NCBI RefSeq assembly: GCF_001941825.1
Contig: NZ_CP019038.1
Span: 2,170,001-2,234,000 of the forward strand
DNA from: Massilia putida
GTDB taxonomy: Bacteria; Pseudomonadota; Gammaproteobacteria; Burkholderiales; Burkholderiaceae_D
Reading direction: 5' to 3'
Length of the DNA: 64,000 nucleotides
This document shows positions 1 to 7,893 of this stretch, in pieces. Every line of letters starts with the position of its first letter. Positions within the stretch are counted from its first letter, which is position 1. The translations under genes and the position numbers were made by a program. The notes beneath the pieces are model-generated. The model searched no databases. It was given only the letters and a program-made list of their open reading frames with translations, and had not been told where the DNA came from.

Positions 1-1
1 G

Positions 2-1420
2 GACCGTCTGGAAGAACTGTCCACCGCCCTCGCGCGCCAGTACCGCACCCGTCACGGCTGGGATTTCATTCCGCCGGAGGCCCGCCAGGAGTGGGTCGCG
101 CAGGAGCTGGCGCGCCTGCAGCGCGTGCGCGAGAACGGCGCGCCGGCCGCCCCTGCCCCTGCCCCGGCCGCGCCGCCGGCGCCGCCCGCACCGCCCGCGC
201 CACCGCTGCCGCCGCTGCCCGGACCCGAAGTGCCGGATGCCGCGATCGCCCCGCCTCCGCCCGCCCCCGCCCCCGCCCCCGCCCCCGCCCCTGATCCCGA
301 TCCCGGCCCGCTGCCGCTGGCACGCCGCATCACGCTGCTCGACGCGCACGGCGCGTGGCTCGCGGGCCGCCGTCCGGGGCCGGCCGCCACGCTGGCCCGG
401 CGCGCGCTCGACGTGGATGGCCGCACGGTCGGCTACCTGGCCGTCGCCCGCAGCGCCCGGCCCAGCGACGCGCTGGCCTACGCCTTCCTGCGGCAGCTCA
501 CCAGCAGCCTGTGGCAGATCGTGGCGCTCGCCGTGCTGCTGAGCGCCCTCGCCGCCGTGCTGCTGGCGCGCCACTTCCGCAGCCCGATCCGGCAACTGGC
601 GGCGGGCAGCCGGGCGCTGTCCGAGGGCCGCTTCGACCTGCGCCTCGATGCGCGCCGCAGCGACGAACTGGGCGACCTGGCCCGTCATTTCAATGCGCTC
701 GCGGGCCGGCTGGCCAGCGCGGAACAGGCACGCCGCCAGTGGGTCGCGGATACGTCGCACGAACTGCGCACGCCGCTGGCCGTGCTGCGCGCCCAGATCG
801 AAGCGCTGCAGGACGGCGTGCGCAGCGCCACGCCGGACACCCTCGACGCCATGCTGCGCCAGGTGCTCGCGCTGAATAAACTGATCGACGAGTTGTACGC
901 GCTGGCCCGCGCCGACGTCGGCGCGCTCGACTGCAAGCCCGTGGCACTGGACCTGTGGGCGCTCGCATGCGACCAGGCGCGCGGCTTCGAACAACGACTC
1001 GCGCAAGCGGGCCTCGCGCTGGAACTCGGGCCGGCGCCGTCGACGCCCACCGTGTCCGCGGACCCCGACCGCATGCGCCAGGTGCTCGACAACCTGTTCG
1101 AGAACAGCCTGCGCTACACGGCGCCCGGCGGCCGCGTGCATCTGCATGCGCACGCGGACGGCCGCCAGATCCGGCTACACCTGGACGACAGCGCGCCTGG
1201 CGTGCCGGACAATGCGCTCGCACACCTGGCGGAACGCTTCTACCGCGTCGACGCCTCGCGCAGCCGCGCGCACGGGGGCGCCGGACTGGGACTCGCGCTG
1301 TGCCGCCGCCTGCTGGAAGCGCAGGGCGGTACGCTCGCCTTCGCGCATGCGCCGCTCGGCGGCCTGCGCGCCACCATGACGTTGCCGCTCGCCGAGGACG
1401 CGGCAGGAGCGTCCGCATGA
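2..1420 (+). CDS. baeS: BaeS-like sensor histidine kinase (5' end outside window)
   Basis: Inner-membrane sensor kinase that would autophosphorylate on His and pass phosphate to the adjacent response regulator. The frame is open from the window edge, so the N-terminus and first membrane helix lie upstream. Visible in order: part of the periplasmic sensor region, a long Pro/Ala-rich insert (about 140-320), a transmembrane helix (about 500-570), a HAMP segment, a HisKA box SHELRTPL with the phospho-acceptor His codon at 758-760, and an HATPase domain with the N box (NLFENSLRY) and a G-rich GGAGLGLAL box. It overlaps the regulator start by ATGA, so the two are translationally coupled. The family assignment rests on domain order and on the residues before the insert, which resemble BaeS sensors. 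The Pro/Ala insert is unusual for the family. Confidence 0.85.
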   Translation, partial: DRLEELSTALARQYRTRHGWDFIPPEARQEWVAQELARLQRVRENGAPAAPAPAPAAPPAPPAPPAPPLPPLPGPEVPDAAIAPPPPAPAPAPAPAPDPDPGPLPLARRITLLDAHGAWLAGRRPGPAATLARRALDVDGRTVGYLAVARSARPSDALAYAFLRQLTSSLWQIVALAVLLSALAAVLLARHFRSPIRQLAAGSRALSEGRFDLRLDARRSDELGDLARHFNALAGRLASAEQARRQWVADTSHELRTPLAVLRAQIEALQDGVRSATPDTLDAMLRQVLALNKLIDELYALARADVGALDCKPVALDLWALACDQARGFEQRLAQAGLALELGPAPSTPTVSADPDRMRQVLDNLFENSLRYTAPGGRVHLHAHADGRQIRLHLDDSAPGVPDNALAHLAERFYRVDASRSRAHGGAGLGLALCRRLLEAQGGTLAFAHAPLGGLRATMTLPLAEDAAGASA

Positions 1421-2094
1421 CCGCACGCATCGCCATCGTCGAGGACGAGCCGGAACTGGCTGCGCTCGTGGCCGACTATGCGCGCGCCGCCGGCTACACG
1501 GCCGACGTGTTCGGCGACGGCGCGGCCGCGCTCGACGCGCTGCGGCGCGACCCGCCCGCGCTGGTCGTGCTCGACCTGATGCTCCCTGGCCTCGACGGCC
1601 TGTCGCTGTGCCGCGCGTTGCGCGCCGACGCGGATCCTGTGCTGGCCGGCCTGCCCGTCGTGATGGTGACGGCGCGCGTGGAAGAGATCGACCGCCTGCT
1701 GGGCCTCGAGGCCGGCGCCGACGACTACCTGTGCAAACCCTTCAGCCCGCGCGAACTCGTCGCGCGCATCAAGGCGATCCTGCGCCGCGCGGGCGGCCCG
1801 GTCCCGGCCATCGCCATCGACACGGCCGCGCGCCGCATCGCCATCCACGGCAAGGTGCTCGACCTGACGCCGACCGAATACGGCATCCTGGCCGCGCTGG
1901 CGCGCCGGCCGGGCCAGGTGTTCTCGCGCGCCCAGTTGCTGGACATGGCGCGCGAGGGCAACGCGAGCCTCGACGTGACGGACCGCGCCATCGACAGCCA
2001 CGTCAAGAACCTCAGGAAAAAACTGGACGCCGTGCTGCCCGGCGTGGATGCGATCCATTCGATCTACGGGCTCGGTTACCGCTTCGATCTCTGA
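1417..2094 (+). CDS. baeR: OmpR-family response regulator, BaeR-like
   Basis: Cytoplasmic DNA-binding response regulator of 225 aa, partner of the upstream sensor kinase. The receiver domain shows the acidic pair EDEP near the N-terminus, the phospho-acceptor Asp in VVLDLMLPG, the conserved Thr in VMVTAR and Lys in CKPFSPRE. A C-terminal winged helix follows, ending YGLGYRF as in OmpR/PhoB regulators. The ATG overlaps the kinase stop (ATGA), which fixes the start. In the BaeSR family such pairs control envelope-stress and efflux genes; what this one controls cannot be read from the window. The next gene, a secreted Pro-rich protein, is 89 bp downstream on the same strand and is a possible target. 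Confidence 0.9.
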   Translation: MTARIAIVEDEPELAALVADYARAAGYTADVFGDGAAALDALRRDPPALVVLDLMLPGLDGLSLCRALRADADPVLAGLPVVMVTARVEEIDRLLGLEAGADDYLCKPFSPRELVARIKAILRRAGGPVPAIAIDTAARRIAIHGKVLDLTPTEYGILAALARRPGQVFSRAQLLDMAREGNASLDVTDRAIDSHVKNLRKKLDAVLPGVDAIHSIYGLGYRFDL

Positions 2095-2183
2095 TCCGCG
2101 GGTCTTCATTTTTTCTCCACAATCCGGATGCAGGATGCACGCATGGCCCGCCGATCGGCGCGGGCCGCGACAAGGAGACCACC

Positions 2184-2687
2184 ATGAAAGCCGCCACCCT
2201 CGCCATCCTGCTCGGTGCCGCCATGCTGCCCGCGCTGGCGCAGACGACCGACCACGACGACCGGGACATGCCCGTCCGGGACATGCCCGTCGGGGACATG
2301 CCCGTCCGGGACGCCCACGTGCACGTGAGCATCCACTGCAAGACGAACACCGGCAAATGCAAGGCCCCGCCCGTACCGCCCGCTCCGCCAGCCCCGCCCG
2401 CGCCGCCGGCACCGCCCGCACCACCGGCACCGGATGCGCTCGACGCCGGCGCGCCGCCCGCCCTGCCGGCCATCCCGGCCGTGCCCGCGATGCCGCCCGT
2501 CCCCGTGCCGCCCCCGCCACCGAAGCTGCCGCCCGTCCCGGCCGAGGCGCACGCGGCCTGCGCCGACAAGGCGGCCGGCAGCGCCCTCACGTGGGACCTG
2601 GGCCAGGGTGAAGTCATGAAAGGCGTCTGCACGCGGCGCCACGGCAAGACGGTGTTCGTGCTGCGCAGCTATGAGCTGAACGGCTGA
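2184..2687 (+). CDS. Secreted proline-rich protein of unknown function
   Basis: A 167-residue protein with a Sec-type signal peptide (MKAATLAILLGAAMLPALAQ) and an AAGGAG-like ribosome site just before the ATG. After the signal comes a threefold repeat of the unit DMPV(R/G)D, encoded by near-identical 15-bp direct repeats at about 2263-2307. Next is a long run of PPA/PAP repeats (about residues 55-120). The end is a compact C-terminal domain with two cysteines (CADKAAG and GVCTRR) that could form a disulfide. It probably resides in the periplasm or outside the cell. I do not recognise the family. It follows the BaeSR-like pair, whose sensor carries a similar Pro/Ala stretch, so co-regulation or physical contact is conceivable but unproven. 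Confidence 0.65.
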   Translation: MKAATLAILLGAAMLPALAQTTDHDDRDMPVRDMPVGDMPVRDAHVHVSIHCKTNTGKCKAPPVPPAPPAPPAPPAPPAPPAPDALDAGAPPALPAIPAVPAMPPVPVPPPPPKLPPVPAEAHAACADKAAGSALTWDLGQGEVMKGVCTRRHGKTVFVLRSYELNG

Positions 2688-2741
2688 GCGCGGGGTGGGC
2701 GCGCCTCGACTTCCGCGGCACGATTGGGTATGCTGGCGCGC

Positions 2742-3125
2742 ATGTCTCTTCCCGTCCCACCCAAGCCCACGCCGTCCGAACTGGAGCTGCTGCGCACCCT
2801 GTGGCAGCTCGGTCCCGCGACGGCCAAACAAGTGCATGAAGCCATCGCGGCCGAACGCCCCGATCTGACCGCCGCCACCGTGCTGCGCCTCCTGCAACTC
2901 ATGCACGGCAAAGGCCTGCTGCTGCGCGACGAAAGCCGGCGCGCACACGTCTACGCGCCCGCCCAGCCGCAGGACACGCTGCAGACGAGCCTCGTCTCCG
3001 ACCTGATCCACAAGGTCTTTTCCGGCTCCGGCAAGGCGCTCGTGCTGGCCGCCCTGCGCGGCCACGTGAGCGACAAGGAACGCGAGGAGATCCAGGCGAT
3101 CCTCAACGGCGGGAAAAAGCCATGA
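2742..3125 (+). CDS. BlaI/MecI/CopY-family transcriptional repressor
   Basis: Small winged-helix repressor of 127 aa if the ATG giving MSLPVPPKP is used. In-frame starts at 2724 (TTG) and 2730 (ATG) would lengthen it slightly. The DNA-binding half reads LELLRTLWQLGPATAKQVHEA and continues with a recognition helix around TAATVLRLL. The C-terminal half has the amphipathic dimer helices and the KALVLAALRGHVS segment typical of the family. Members usually pair with a BlaR1/MecR1 M56 sensor protease that cleaves them; none is encoded here, so it is an orphan. Its stop overlaps the next start by ATGA, and the following gene again overlaps an acetyltransferase. It therefore heads a three-gene coupled unit that abuts the arsR operon. 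Confidence 0.85.
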   Translation: MSLPVPPKPTPSELELLRTLWQLGPATAKQVHEAIAAERPDLTAATVLRLLQLMHGKGLLLRDESRRAHVYAPAQPQDTLQTSLVSDLIHKVFSGSGKALVLAALRGHVSDKEREEIQAILNGGKKP

Positions 3126-3313
3126 GCGCGCCCGACCTCGACCCGCGCCCGCTGCCGCCCATCGAACCGGCGCTGGAGGATTGCTGCGGGTCCGGCTGTC
3201 CGAACTGTATTTTCGATGTCTACCAGATGCTGCTGGAGAACTACAAGCTGGCGTTGGCGGCTTGGGAGGCGCGGCATCCGGAGCAGGCCGGCCAGGAACC
3301 GCCATCACCATGA
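3122..3313 (+). CDS. Small oxidoreductase-like (PF09791-type) cysteine protein
   Basis: A 63-residue protein whose core, CCGSGCPNCIFDVY followed by a LENYKLALAAW helix, matches the small oxidoreductase-like domain found in many betaproteobacteria. The four cysteines (CC..C..C) suggest a metal or redox site; no biochemical role is firmly known to me. Both ends overlap neighbours by four bases (ATGA with the BlaI-type gene upstream and the acetyltransferase downstream). It is therefore almost certainly translated as part of that operon. A thiol-rich protein next to arsenic genes is suggestive, but the same domain also occurs away from ars loci. Confidence 0.75.
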   Translation: MSAPDLDPRPLPPIEPALEDCCGSGCPNCIFDVYQMLLENYKLALAAWEARHPEQAGQEPPSP

Positions 3314-3816
3314 CGATATCTACCCACATCCGCCCCGCCTCCCCCCTTGATGCCGCCCGCATCTGCGGCATCTACAACCACTACGTCACGACGACGACCG
3401 TCAGCTTCGAAGAAGAACCGGTCGCCGAACCGGAGATGGCGCGGCGCATCGCCGACGTCGCCGCCGCCGGCCTGCCGTGGCTCGTGCTGGTAGTCGACGG
3501 CGCGCTCGCCGGCTATGCCTATGCCACGAAATGGCGCGTGCGGCCCGCGTACCGGCATTCCGTCGAGAGCTCGGTGTACCTCGACCGCGCATTCGCCGGC
3601 CGCGGCTTCGGGCGGATGCTGTACGGCGCCCTGCTCGACGCCCTGCGCGGGCGCGGGCTGCACCTCGTCATCGGCGGCATCGCGCTGCCGAACGACGCCA
3701 GCGCCGCGCTGCACGAAGCGCTCGGGTTCCGCAAGGTCGCGCATTTCTCGGAAGTCGGCAAGAAGTTCGGACGCTGGCTCGACGTGGGCTACTGGGAACT
3801 CAGGCTCGGCGACTAG
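3310..3816 (+). CDS. arsN1: GNAT N-acetyltransferase, phosphinothricin/ArsN1-like
   Basis: Cytoplasmic acetyl-CoA-dependent acetyltransferase of 168 aa in the phosphinothricin acetyltransferase (PAT) family. It shows the family N-terminus (IRPASPLDAARICGIYNHY), the TVSFEEEP segment, the acetyl-CoA loop built on RAFAGRGFGRML, and the C-terminal ALGFRKVAHFSEVGKKFGRW. In ars clusters this family includes ArsN1, which acetylates the arsenic antibiotic arsinothricin; elsewhere it detoxifies phosphinothricin or methionine sulfoximine. Location immediately upstream of arsR favours the ArsN1 role, but that is inference. The start overlaps the preceding stop by ATGA. A 62-bp gap with the arsR promoter follows. 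Confidence 0.75.
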   Translation: MTISTHIRPASPLDAARICGIYNHYVTTTTVSFEEEPVAEPEMARRIADVAAAGLPWLVLVVDGALAGYAYATKWRVRPAYRHSVESSVYLDRAFAGRGFGRMLYGALLDALRGRGLHLVIGGIALPNDASAALHEALGFRKVAHFSEVGKKFGRWLDVGYWELRLGD

Positions 3817-3842
3817 TCGCCGGCGCGGCGGCCCGGCCGCGC

Positions 3843-3880
3843 TTGTCCGCCGCCCAATATTTCGACTATACTGGAAATAT
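3843..3880 (+). promoter_or_regulatory. arsR promoter and overlapping operator; probably leaderless transcript
   Basis: A -35 TTGTCC (3843-3848) is separated by 18 bp from a -10 TATACT (3867-3872). The predicted start point falls at about the A of the arsR ATG (3879). A perfect inverted repeat ATATTTC (3857-3863) / GAAATAT (3874-3880) brackets the -10 and touches the start codon. This is the geometry expected for autorepression by ArsR. Sites were found by eye. Confidence 0.6.
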
Positions 3881-4190
3881 GGAAAACAAGAACGCCATCG
3901 CGGCCCTCGCCGCCCTCGCCCAGGAGTCGCGCTTGGCCACGTTCCGCCTGCTCGTGCAGGCCGGTCCGGAGGGTCTCGCCGCCAGCAGGATCGCGGAGAC
4001 GCTCGGCCTGCCCGCTTCCTCGCTGTCGTTCCACCTGAAGGAACTGACGCACGCCAACCTCATCGTGCCGCGCCAGGAAGGCCGCTTCGTCATCTATGCC
4101 GCGCGCTTCGACACGATGAACGCGCTGGTCGGCTTCCTCACCGAGAACTGCTGCGGCGGCCGTCCCTGTTCCCCAACCTCATGCGCCTGA
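3879..4190 (+). CDS. arsR: ArsR-family arsenic-responsive repressor
   Basis: Dimeric winged-helix repressor of 103 aa that would release DNA on binding As(III) and so induce the downstream genes. The helix-turn-helix region spans IAETLGLPASSLSFHLKEL (about residues 42-60). The protein lacks the E. coli ELCVCDL metal site. Instead it has a C-terminal Cys cluster, NCCGGRPC plus a final Cys (residues 91, 92, 97 and 102), like the C-terminal As(III) site described for Acidithiobacillus-type ArsR. The start at 3879 is supported by the conserved AIAALAALAQESRL N-terminus. No Shine-Dalgarno precedes it, consistent with a leaderless message. It heads arsR-arsC-aqp-arsH. Confidence 0.93.
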   Translation: MENKNAIAALAALAQESRLATFRLLVQAGPEGLAASRIAETLGLPASSLSFHLKELTHANLIVPRQEGRFVIYAARFDTMNALVGFLTENCCGGRPCSPTSCA

Positions 4191-4204
4191 ACCACCTGCC
4201 CACG

Positions 4205-4684
4205 ATGAACGTACTTTTCCTTTGCACCGGCAACTCCTGCCGCTCGCTGATCAGCGAAGCCGTCTTCAACCACCTGGCGCCCGCCGGCTGGCACGCCATC
4301 AGCGCGGGCAGCCAGCCGACCGGCAAGTTGAACGACAAGGCGCTCGCCCTGCTGGCCAGCAAAGGCATCTCCACCGAAGGCTACTCCAGCAAATCCTGGG
4401 ACGACCTGCCCGTCACGCCGGACATCGTGGTGACGGTGTGCGCCAGCGCGGCCGGCGAAACCTGCCCCGCGTACCTCGGCCCCGTGCTGCGGACGCACTG
4501 GGGCGTGGACGATCCGAGCCATGTCGTCGGCAGCGAAGACGACATCCATGCCGCGTTCGAACAGGCTTACCGCATTTTGCGGGCGCGCATCGAGGCATTC
4601 CTGGCCCTGCCGCTCGACGCACTGAAGGACGATCCGGCCCGCCTGAAGGCCGAGCTGGATCGCATCGGCACCGTGCAGGGTTGA
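4205..4684 (+). CDS. arsC: Arsenate reductase, low-MW phosphatase fold
   Basis: Cytoplasmic arsenate reductase of 159 aa that converts As(V) to As(III). It belongs to the low-molecular-weight tyrosine-phosphatase fold (thioredoxin-coupled type). The nucleophile P-loop is CTGNSCRS with Cys7, and the redox cascade cysteines are Cys79 and Cys87 in VCASAAGETC. The WGVDDPS segment supplies the general-acid region. An alternative in-frame ATG at 4181 overlaps the arsR stop. I chose 4205 because the family normally begins directly with the MNVLFLC strand. It lies 14 bp after arsR and 12 bp before the channel gene, so it is clearly operonic. The As(III) made here would leave through the channel encoded next. 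Confidence 0.92.
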   Translation: MNVLFLCTGNSCRSLISEAVFNHLAPAGWHAISAGSQPTGKLNDKALALLASKGISTEGYSSKSWDDLPVTPDIVVTVCASAAGETCPAYLGPVLRTHWGVDDPSHVVGSEDDIHAAFEQAYRILRARIEAFLALPLDALKDDPARLKAELDRIGTVQG

Positions 4685-4696
4685 GGAGAGACCGGC

Positions 4697-5419
4697 ATGA
4701 CGCTCGCACGACGTCTGGTCGCTGAAGGCGTGGGTACGGCCCTGCTGCTCGCGGTGGTGGTCGGCTCGGGAATCATGGCCGAGCGCCTCGCGGGCGGCAA
4801 TGTCGCCATCGCGCTGCTGGCCAACACGATCGCCACCGGGGCTGGGCTGGTGGCGCTGATCCTGATGTTCGGCACGATTTCCGGCGCCCATTTCAATCCG
4901 GTGGTGACGCTCTCCGAAGCGTGGCAAAAAAATCTCCCGGCCGCCGATGTCCTGCCCTACGTGGCGGTGCAGATCGCGGGCGCATTCGCCGGCGTGGCGG
5001 CGGCCCATGCCATGTTCGACGAACCGCTTTACGTCGCGTCCGAGCACGTGCGCACCGGCGCGGCGCAATGGTGGAGCGAGTGCGTCGCGACATTCGGACT
5101 GCTCGGCGTGATCATCGGCTGTTCCCGCAGCCGGCCGGGCATCACGCCGTTCGCCGTGGCCGCGTATATCACGGCCGCCTACTGGTTCACGGCGTCGACG
5201 TCCTTCGCCAATCCGGCCGTCACGCTGGCGCGCGCCGCCAGCAATACGTTCGCCGGCATCCGCCCGGCCGATGCGCCCGGGTTCATCCTGGCGCAGCTTG
5301 TCGGTGCCATCGCCGCGACCTTGCTCTTTACGTGGCTGTACCCGGCGGCACCCAGAGGCGCCACGGTCGGCGGTACGGTCGCACCGAGCGACTTCACCGA
5401 GCGACGCTCGACCCACTGA
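4697..5419 (+). CDS. aqpS: Aquaglyceroporin of the ars operon (AqpS-like MIP channel)
   Basis: Inner-membrane channel of 240 aa, six-helix MIP fold. It has two half-helix loops: the first carries NPV (residues 67-69, in [10 protein letters not shown]) instead of NPA, the second the usual NPA (172-174, in [11 protein letters not shown]). In Sinorhizobium-type ars operons an aquaglyceroporin replaces the ArsB or ACR3 pump and lets As(III) formed inside the cell flow out down its gradient. No ArsB/ACR3 gene is visible in this window, which supports that role. It sits between arsC and arsH with a GAGGAGA ribosome site in the 12-bp gap after arsC. Confidence 0.88.
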   Translation: MTLARRLVAEGVGTALLLAVVVGSGIMAERLAGGNVAIALLANTIATGAGLVALILMFGTISGAHFNPVVTLSEAWQKNLPAADVLPYVAVQIAGAFAGVAAAHAMFDEPLYVASEHVRTGAAQWWSECVATFGLLGVIIGCSRSRPGITPFAVAAYITAAYWFTASTSFANPAVTLARAASNTFAGIRPADAPGFILAQLVGAIAATLLFTWLYPAAPRGATVGGTVAPSDFTERRSTH

Positions 5420-5420
5420 C

Positions 5421-6137
5421 ATGAACAAGATCCCGGATCTCCCCAATATCGAGCCCGAGCTGCTGGACTATCCGACGATCGGGAAGCTCGCGCCGGCCGG
5501 CGGCCCCGATCATCCGCCGCGCATCCTGATGCTGTACGGTTCCCTGCGCGAGCGCTCGTTCAGCCGCTTCCTCACCTTCGAAGCGGCGCGCATCCTCGAG
5601 CACTTCGGCGCCGAGGTGAAGATGTTCGACCCGATGGACTTACCGATGGTCGGCAGCGTGCCGGAGACGCATCCGAAAGTGGTCGAGCTGCGCGAACTGT
5701 GCCTGTGGTCCGAGGGCCAGGTGTGGTGCAGTCCGGAGCGCCACGGTGCGATCACGGCCGTCATGAAGAACCAGATCGACTGGATACCGCTCGAACAGGG
5801 CGCGGTGCGGCCGAGCCAGGGGCGCACGCTCGCCGTGATGCAGGTCTGCGGCGGTTCGCAATCGTTCAACGTGGTGAACACGCTGCGCCTGCTGGGACGC
5901 TGGATGCGCATGTTCACGATCCCGAACCAGTCCTCGGTGCCGATGGCGTACAAGGAGTTCGACGACGCCGGCCGCATGCGCCCGTCCGCCTATTACGACC
6001 GCGTCGTCGACGTGATGGAAGAGCTCTACAAGTTCACGCTGCTCACGCGCGGCCGCACGGCGTATCTGACCGACCGCTACAGCGAACGCAGCGAACGCGC
6101 GCGCAAGGCGATCGACCGCCAGATCGCCAAGCTGTAA
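5421..6137 (+). CDS. arsH: ArsH NADPH-dependent FMN reductase
   Basis: A 238-residue flavoprotein of the ArsH family, which oxidises trivalent organoarsenicals and can reduce quinones or azo compounds with NADPH. Seen here: the FMN phosphate loop [10 protein letters not shown] (from residue 40), the [13 protein letters not shown] segment, and the conserved [20 protein letters not shown] block. The ATG lies one base after the aquaporin stop, so translation is probably coupled. The length matches the family. It is the last gene of the ars operon and is followed by a convergent gene whose stop is 6 bp away. ArsH and the ArsN1-like enzyme together suggest defence against methylated or antibiotic arsenicals as well as inorganic arsenic. 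Confidence 0.93.
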   Translation: MNKIPDLPNIEPELLDYPTIGKLAPAGGPDHPPRILMLYGSLRERSFSRFLTFEAARILEHFGAEVKMFDPMDLPMVGSVPETHPKVVELRELCLWSEGQVWCSPERHGAITAVMKNQIDWIPLEQGAVRPSQGRTLAVMQVCGGSQSFNVVNTLRLLGRWMRMFTIPNQSSVPMAYKEFDDAGRMRPSAYYDRVVDVMEELYKFTLLTRGRTAYLTDRYSERSERARKAIDRQIAKL

Positions 6138-6143
6138 CGCGTT

Positions 6144-7112
6144 TTAGAACACGACGCCCGCGCCCAGCAGGAACACGTCCGAGTCGCGGTGGTAGTCCGT
6201 GATGACGCGGTTCCACGTCAGTTGCGCGCGCCACGTGTCGTTGATGCGGTAGCGCATGCCGATCGATGCCAGCCCGGTGAGCCGGGTGACGCGCTCGGCC
6301 TCGGCATTCGTGCGGTCGAGCTGGTCGCGCACGCCATAGGCGCCTAAGCCCATCTCCAGCACGGTGCGTTCCGTGAACGGGCGCAGCAGCCAGACCTGGG
6401 TCGAGACGCCGATGCGCTCGGCCACGCCGACCTTACCCTCGTTCATCAGGATCACGCTCCATTCGGCGTTCGGATTGACCGTGCGGCGATACTCGATGCC
6501 CGATGCCGTCGCCTTTTCCGATTTAAAGCTGTTCACGATGGAGCGGCCGCCCAGCAGCATGATCGTCTCGTCGCCCTTGTCGGCGTTTTCCTTGCGCTCC
6601 CAGTTCGGCACCGTGCCCAGCTCATAGCCCATGCCGACCATCAGCTGCGTGGTGTCGCGGTCGGTAATGCCGTGCACATGCGACAGCCGCGCCTCGACGT
6701 AGGCGTGCGAATGCAGGTGGTAGATCGCATCCACGCTCATCAGCTCGCCCCAGCCGTGCTCGTTGCGGTAATCGCTCAGCGAGCCGTTGCCCGTCGTCGT
6801 GTCGAAATAATAGTAAGGGCCGGCGCCCGCGCCGAACGACCAGCCGCGCTCCGGCACGCGGGTGTGCAGCCACACCTGGGCGCCGAGGCCGTCGCGGTGG
6901 TGCAGCTTGGGATGCCCCTCGTTCAGGTAGTCGGCGCTCAACGCGAAGTACGGGGTCAGGCGCTGGGTATAGCCGACGTTGACGGCGAACGAGGAGTCGC
7001 TGTGGTCCTTGTCGACGCGCATCGCGCCGGCCAGCAGGGAGGCGTCCTGCGCCTGGGCCAGGCCGGCGGCGGCCGTCAGGAGCAAGGCTGGAAGTAAGGT
7101 TCGCATGGCCAT
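6144..7112 (-). CDS. Predicted outer-membrane beta-barrel protein
   Basis: A 322-residue protein with a signal peptide ending near AAAGLAQAQ. Its sequence is full of alternating polar/aromatic strands and ends in a hydrophobic strand finishing GAGVVF, the C-terminal Phe rule of outer-membrane barrels. Several strand pairs are visible, for example GWSFGAGAGPYYYFD and ATASGIEYRR. No specific porin family was recognised; it resembles uncharacterised barrel proteins. Two starts (ATG 7112 and ATG 7106) are close together. It converges on arsH with no terminator-like hairpin between them, and its regulation is not apparent. Confidence 0.7.
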   Translation of the reverse strand: MAMRTLLPALLLTAAAGLAQAQDASLLAGAMRVDKDHSDSSFAVNVGYTQRLTPYFALSADYLNEGHPKLHHRDGLGAQVWLHTRVPERGWSFGAGAGPYYYFDTTTGNGSLSDYRNEHGWGELMSVDAIYHLHSHAYVEARLSHVHGITDRDTTQLMVGMGYELGTVPNWERKENADKGDETIMLLGGRSIVNSFKSEKATASGIEYRRTVNPNAEWSVILMNEGKVGVAERIGVSTQVWLLRPFTERTVLEMGLGAYGVRDQLDRTNAEAERVTRLTGLASIGMRYRINDTWRAQLTWNRVITDYHRDSDVFLLGAGVVF

Positions 7113-7278
7113 GTCCGGTCGTTTTTTTGCGATTATGCCAAGCTTTCCAAATCTCAGTCGCCCGAAAGCACTATCTCATCCGTACCGTGTGCGAGCGCGT
7201 AAGCCAGCGGTGCTAGCTTTTGGACAGCACCCCAGGACGGGGTGCGCCGCAGGACCCTTGTTCAACAGGAGGTAATCC

Positions 7279-7874
7279 ATGAAACACGTTCTGTCCGTCC
7301 TCGCACTGGCGGCGGCGTCAAGCGCCGTCGCCCTGCCCGCCGGCGCCGCGCCGAACGACCCGACCTACCGGGCCGTCGCCAGCGGCGCGCTGGAAAATCC
7401 GCCCAACGCCTCGCCCGGCACCAGCCTCGTCACGATCGACCTGGGGGGAAGGAAATGTTCGTCGACCTGCCATTCCGCGACCTGACCGGCACCACCACGG
7501 CGGCCCATATCCATTGCTGTACCAGCACGGCCTTCACGGGCACGGCGCCGATCGCGGTACCGTTCCCGGACTTCCCCCTGGACGTCCACGCGGGCACCTA
7601 CAGCAATGCCATTCCGCTGGGTGAGGCGGCGTCTTACACGCCCGCCTTCATGACCGCGCACGGCGGCACGGTCCAGGGCGCCGAATCGGCGCTCATCGAC
7701 GCCATCAATGCCAACGAGGCCTACGTCAACATCCACACGACCGCGTTCCCGGACGGCGAGATCCGCGGCTGGCTGGTGGCCGCGCCCCCCGTGCCGGAGG
7801 CGGCCGAGTGGTCGATGCTGGCAGTGGGCCTGGCCGGACTGATGTGGATGAGCCGGAAGCGGCCGGCGGCTTGA
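7279..7874 (+). pseudogene. CHRD-domain protein with PEP-CTERM tail, interrupted by a frameshift in a G-run
   Basis: A good AGGAGG ribosome site (about 7267-7272) precedes a signal peptide (MKHVLSVLALAAASSAVALP) and the start of a CHRD domain. The reading frame shifts at a six-G run (7443-7448): the first frame ends at 7485. The second frame carries on with EMFVDLPFRDLTGTTTAAHIH and the rest of the CHRD domain (AYVNIHT, FPDGEIRGWL). It ends in a PEP-CTERM-like anchor: VPEAAEW, a hydrophobic helix, then RKRPAA. One extra G would restore a single protein of about 198 aa. Such proteins are exported and cut by exosortase. Either the genome copy is broken or phase-variable, or one base of the homopolymer is missing in the assembly. 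Confidence 0.8.
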
Positions 7875-7893
7875 AAATGCGGTGTGATACACG

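Noticed and set aside
66..323. Several overlapping Pro/Arg/Gly-rich frames on both strands near the window start
   Set aside because: They are shadows of the Pro/Ala-rich part of the sensor kinase gene in GC-rich DNA.
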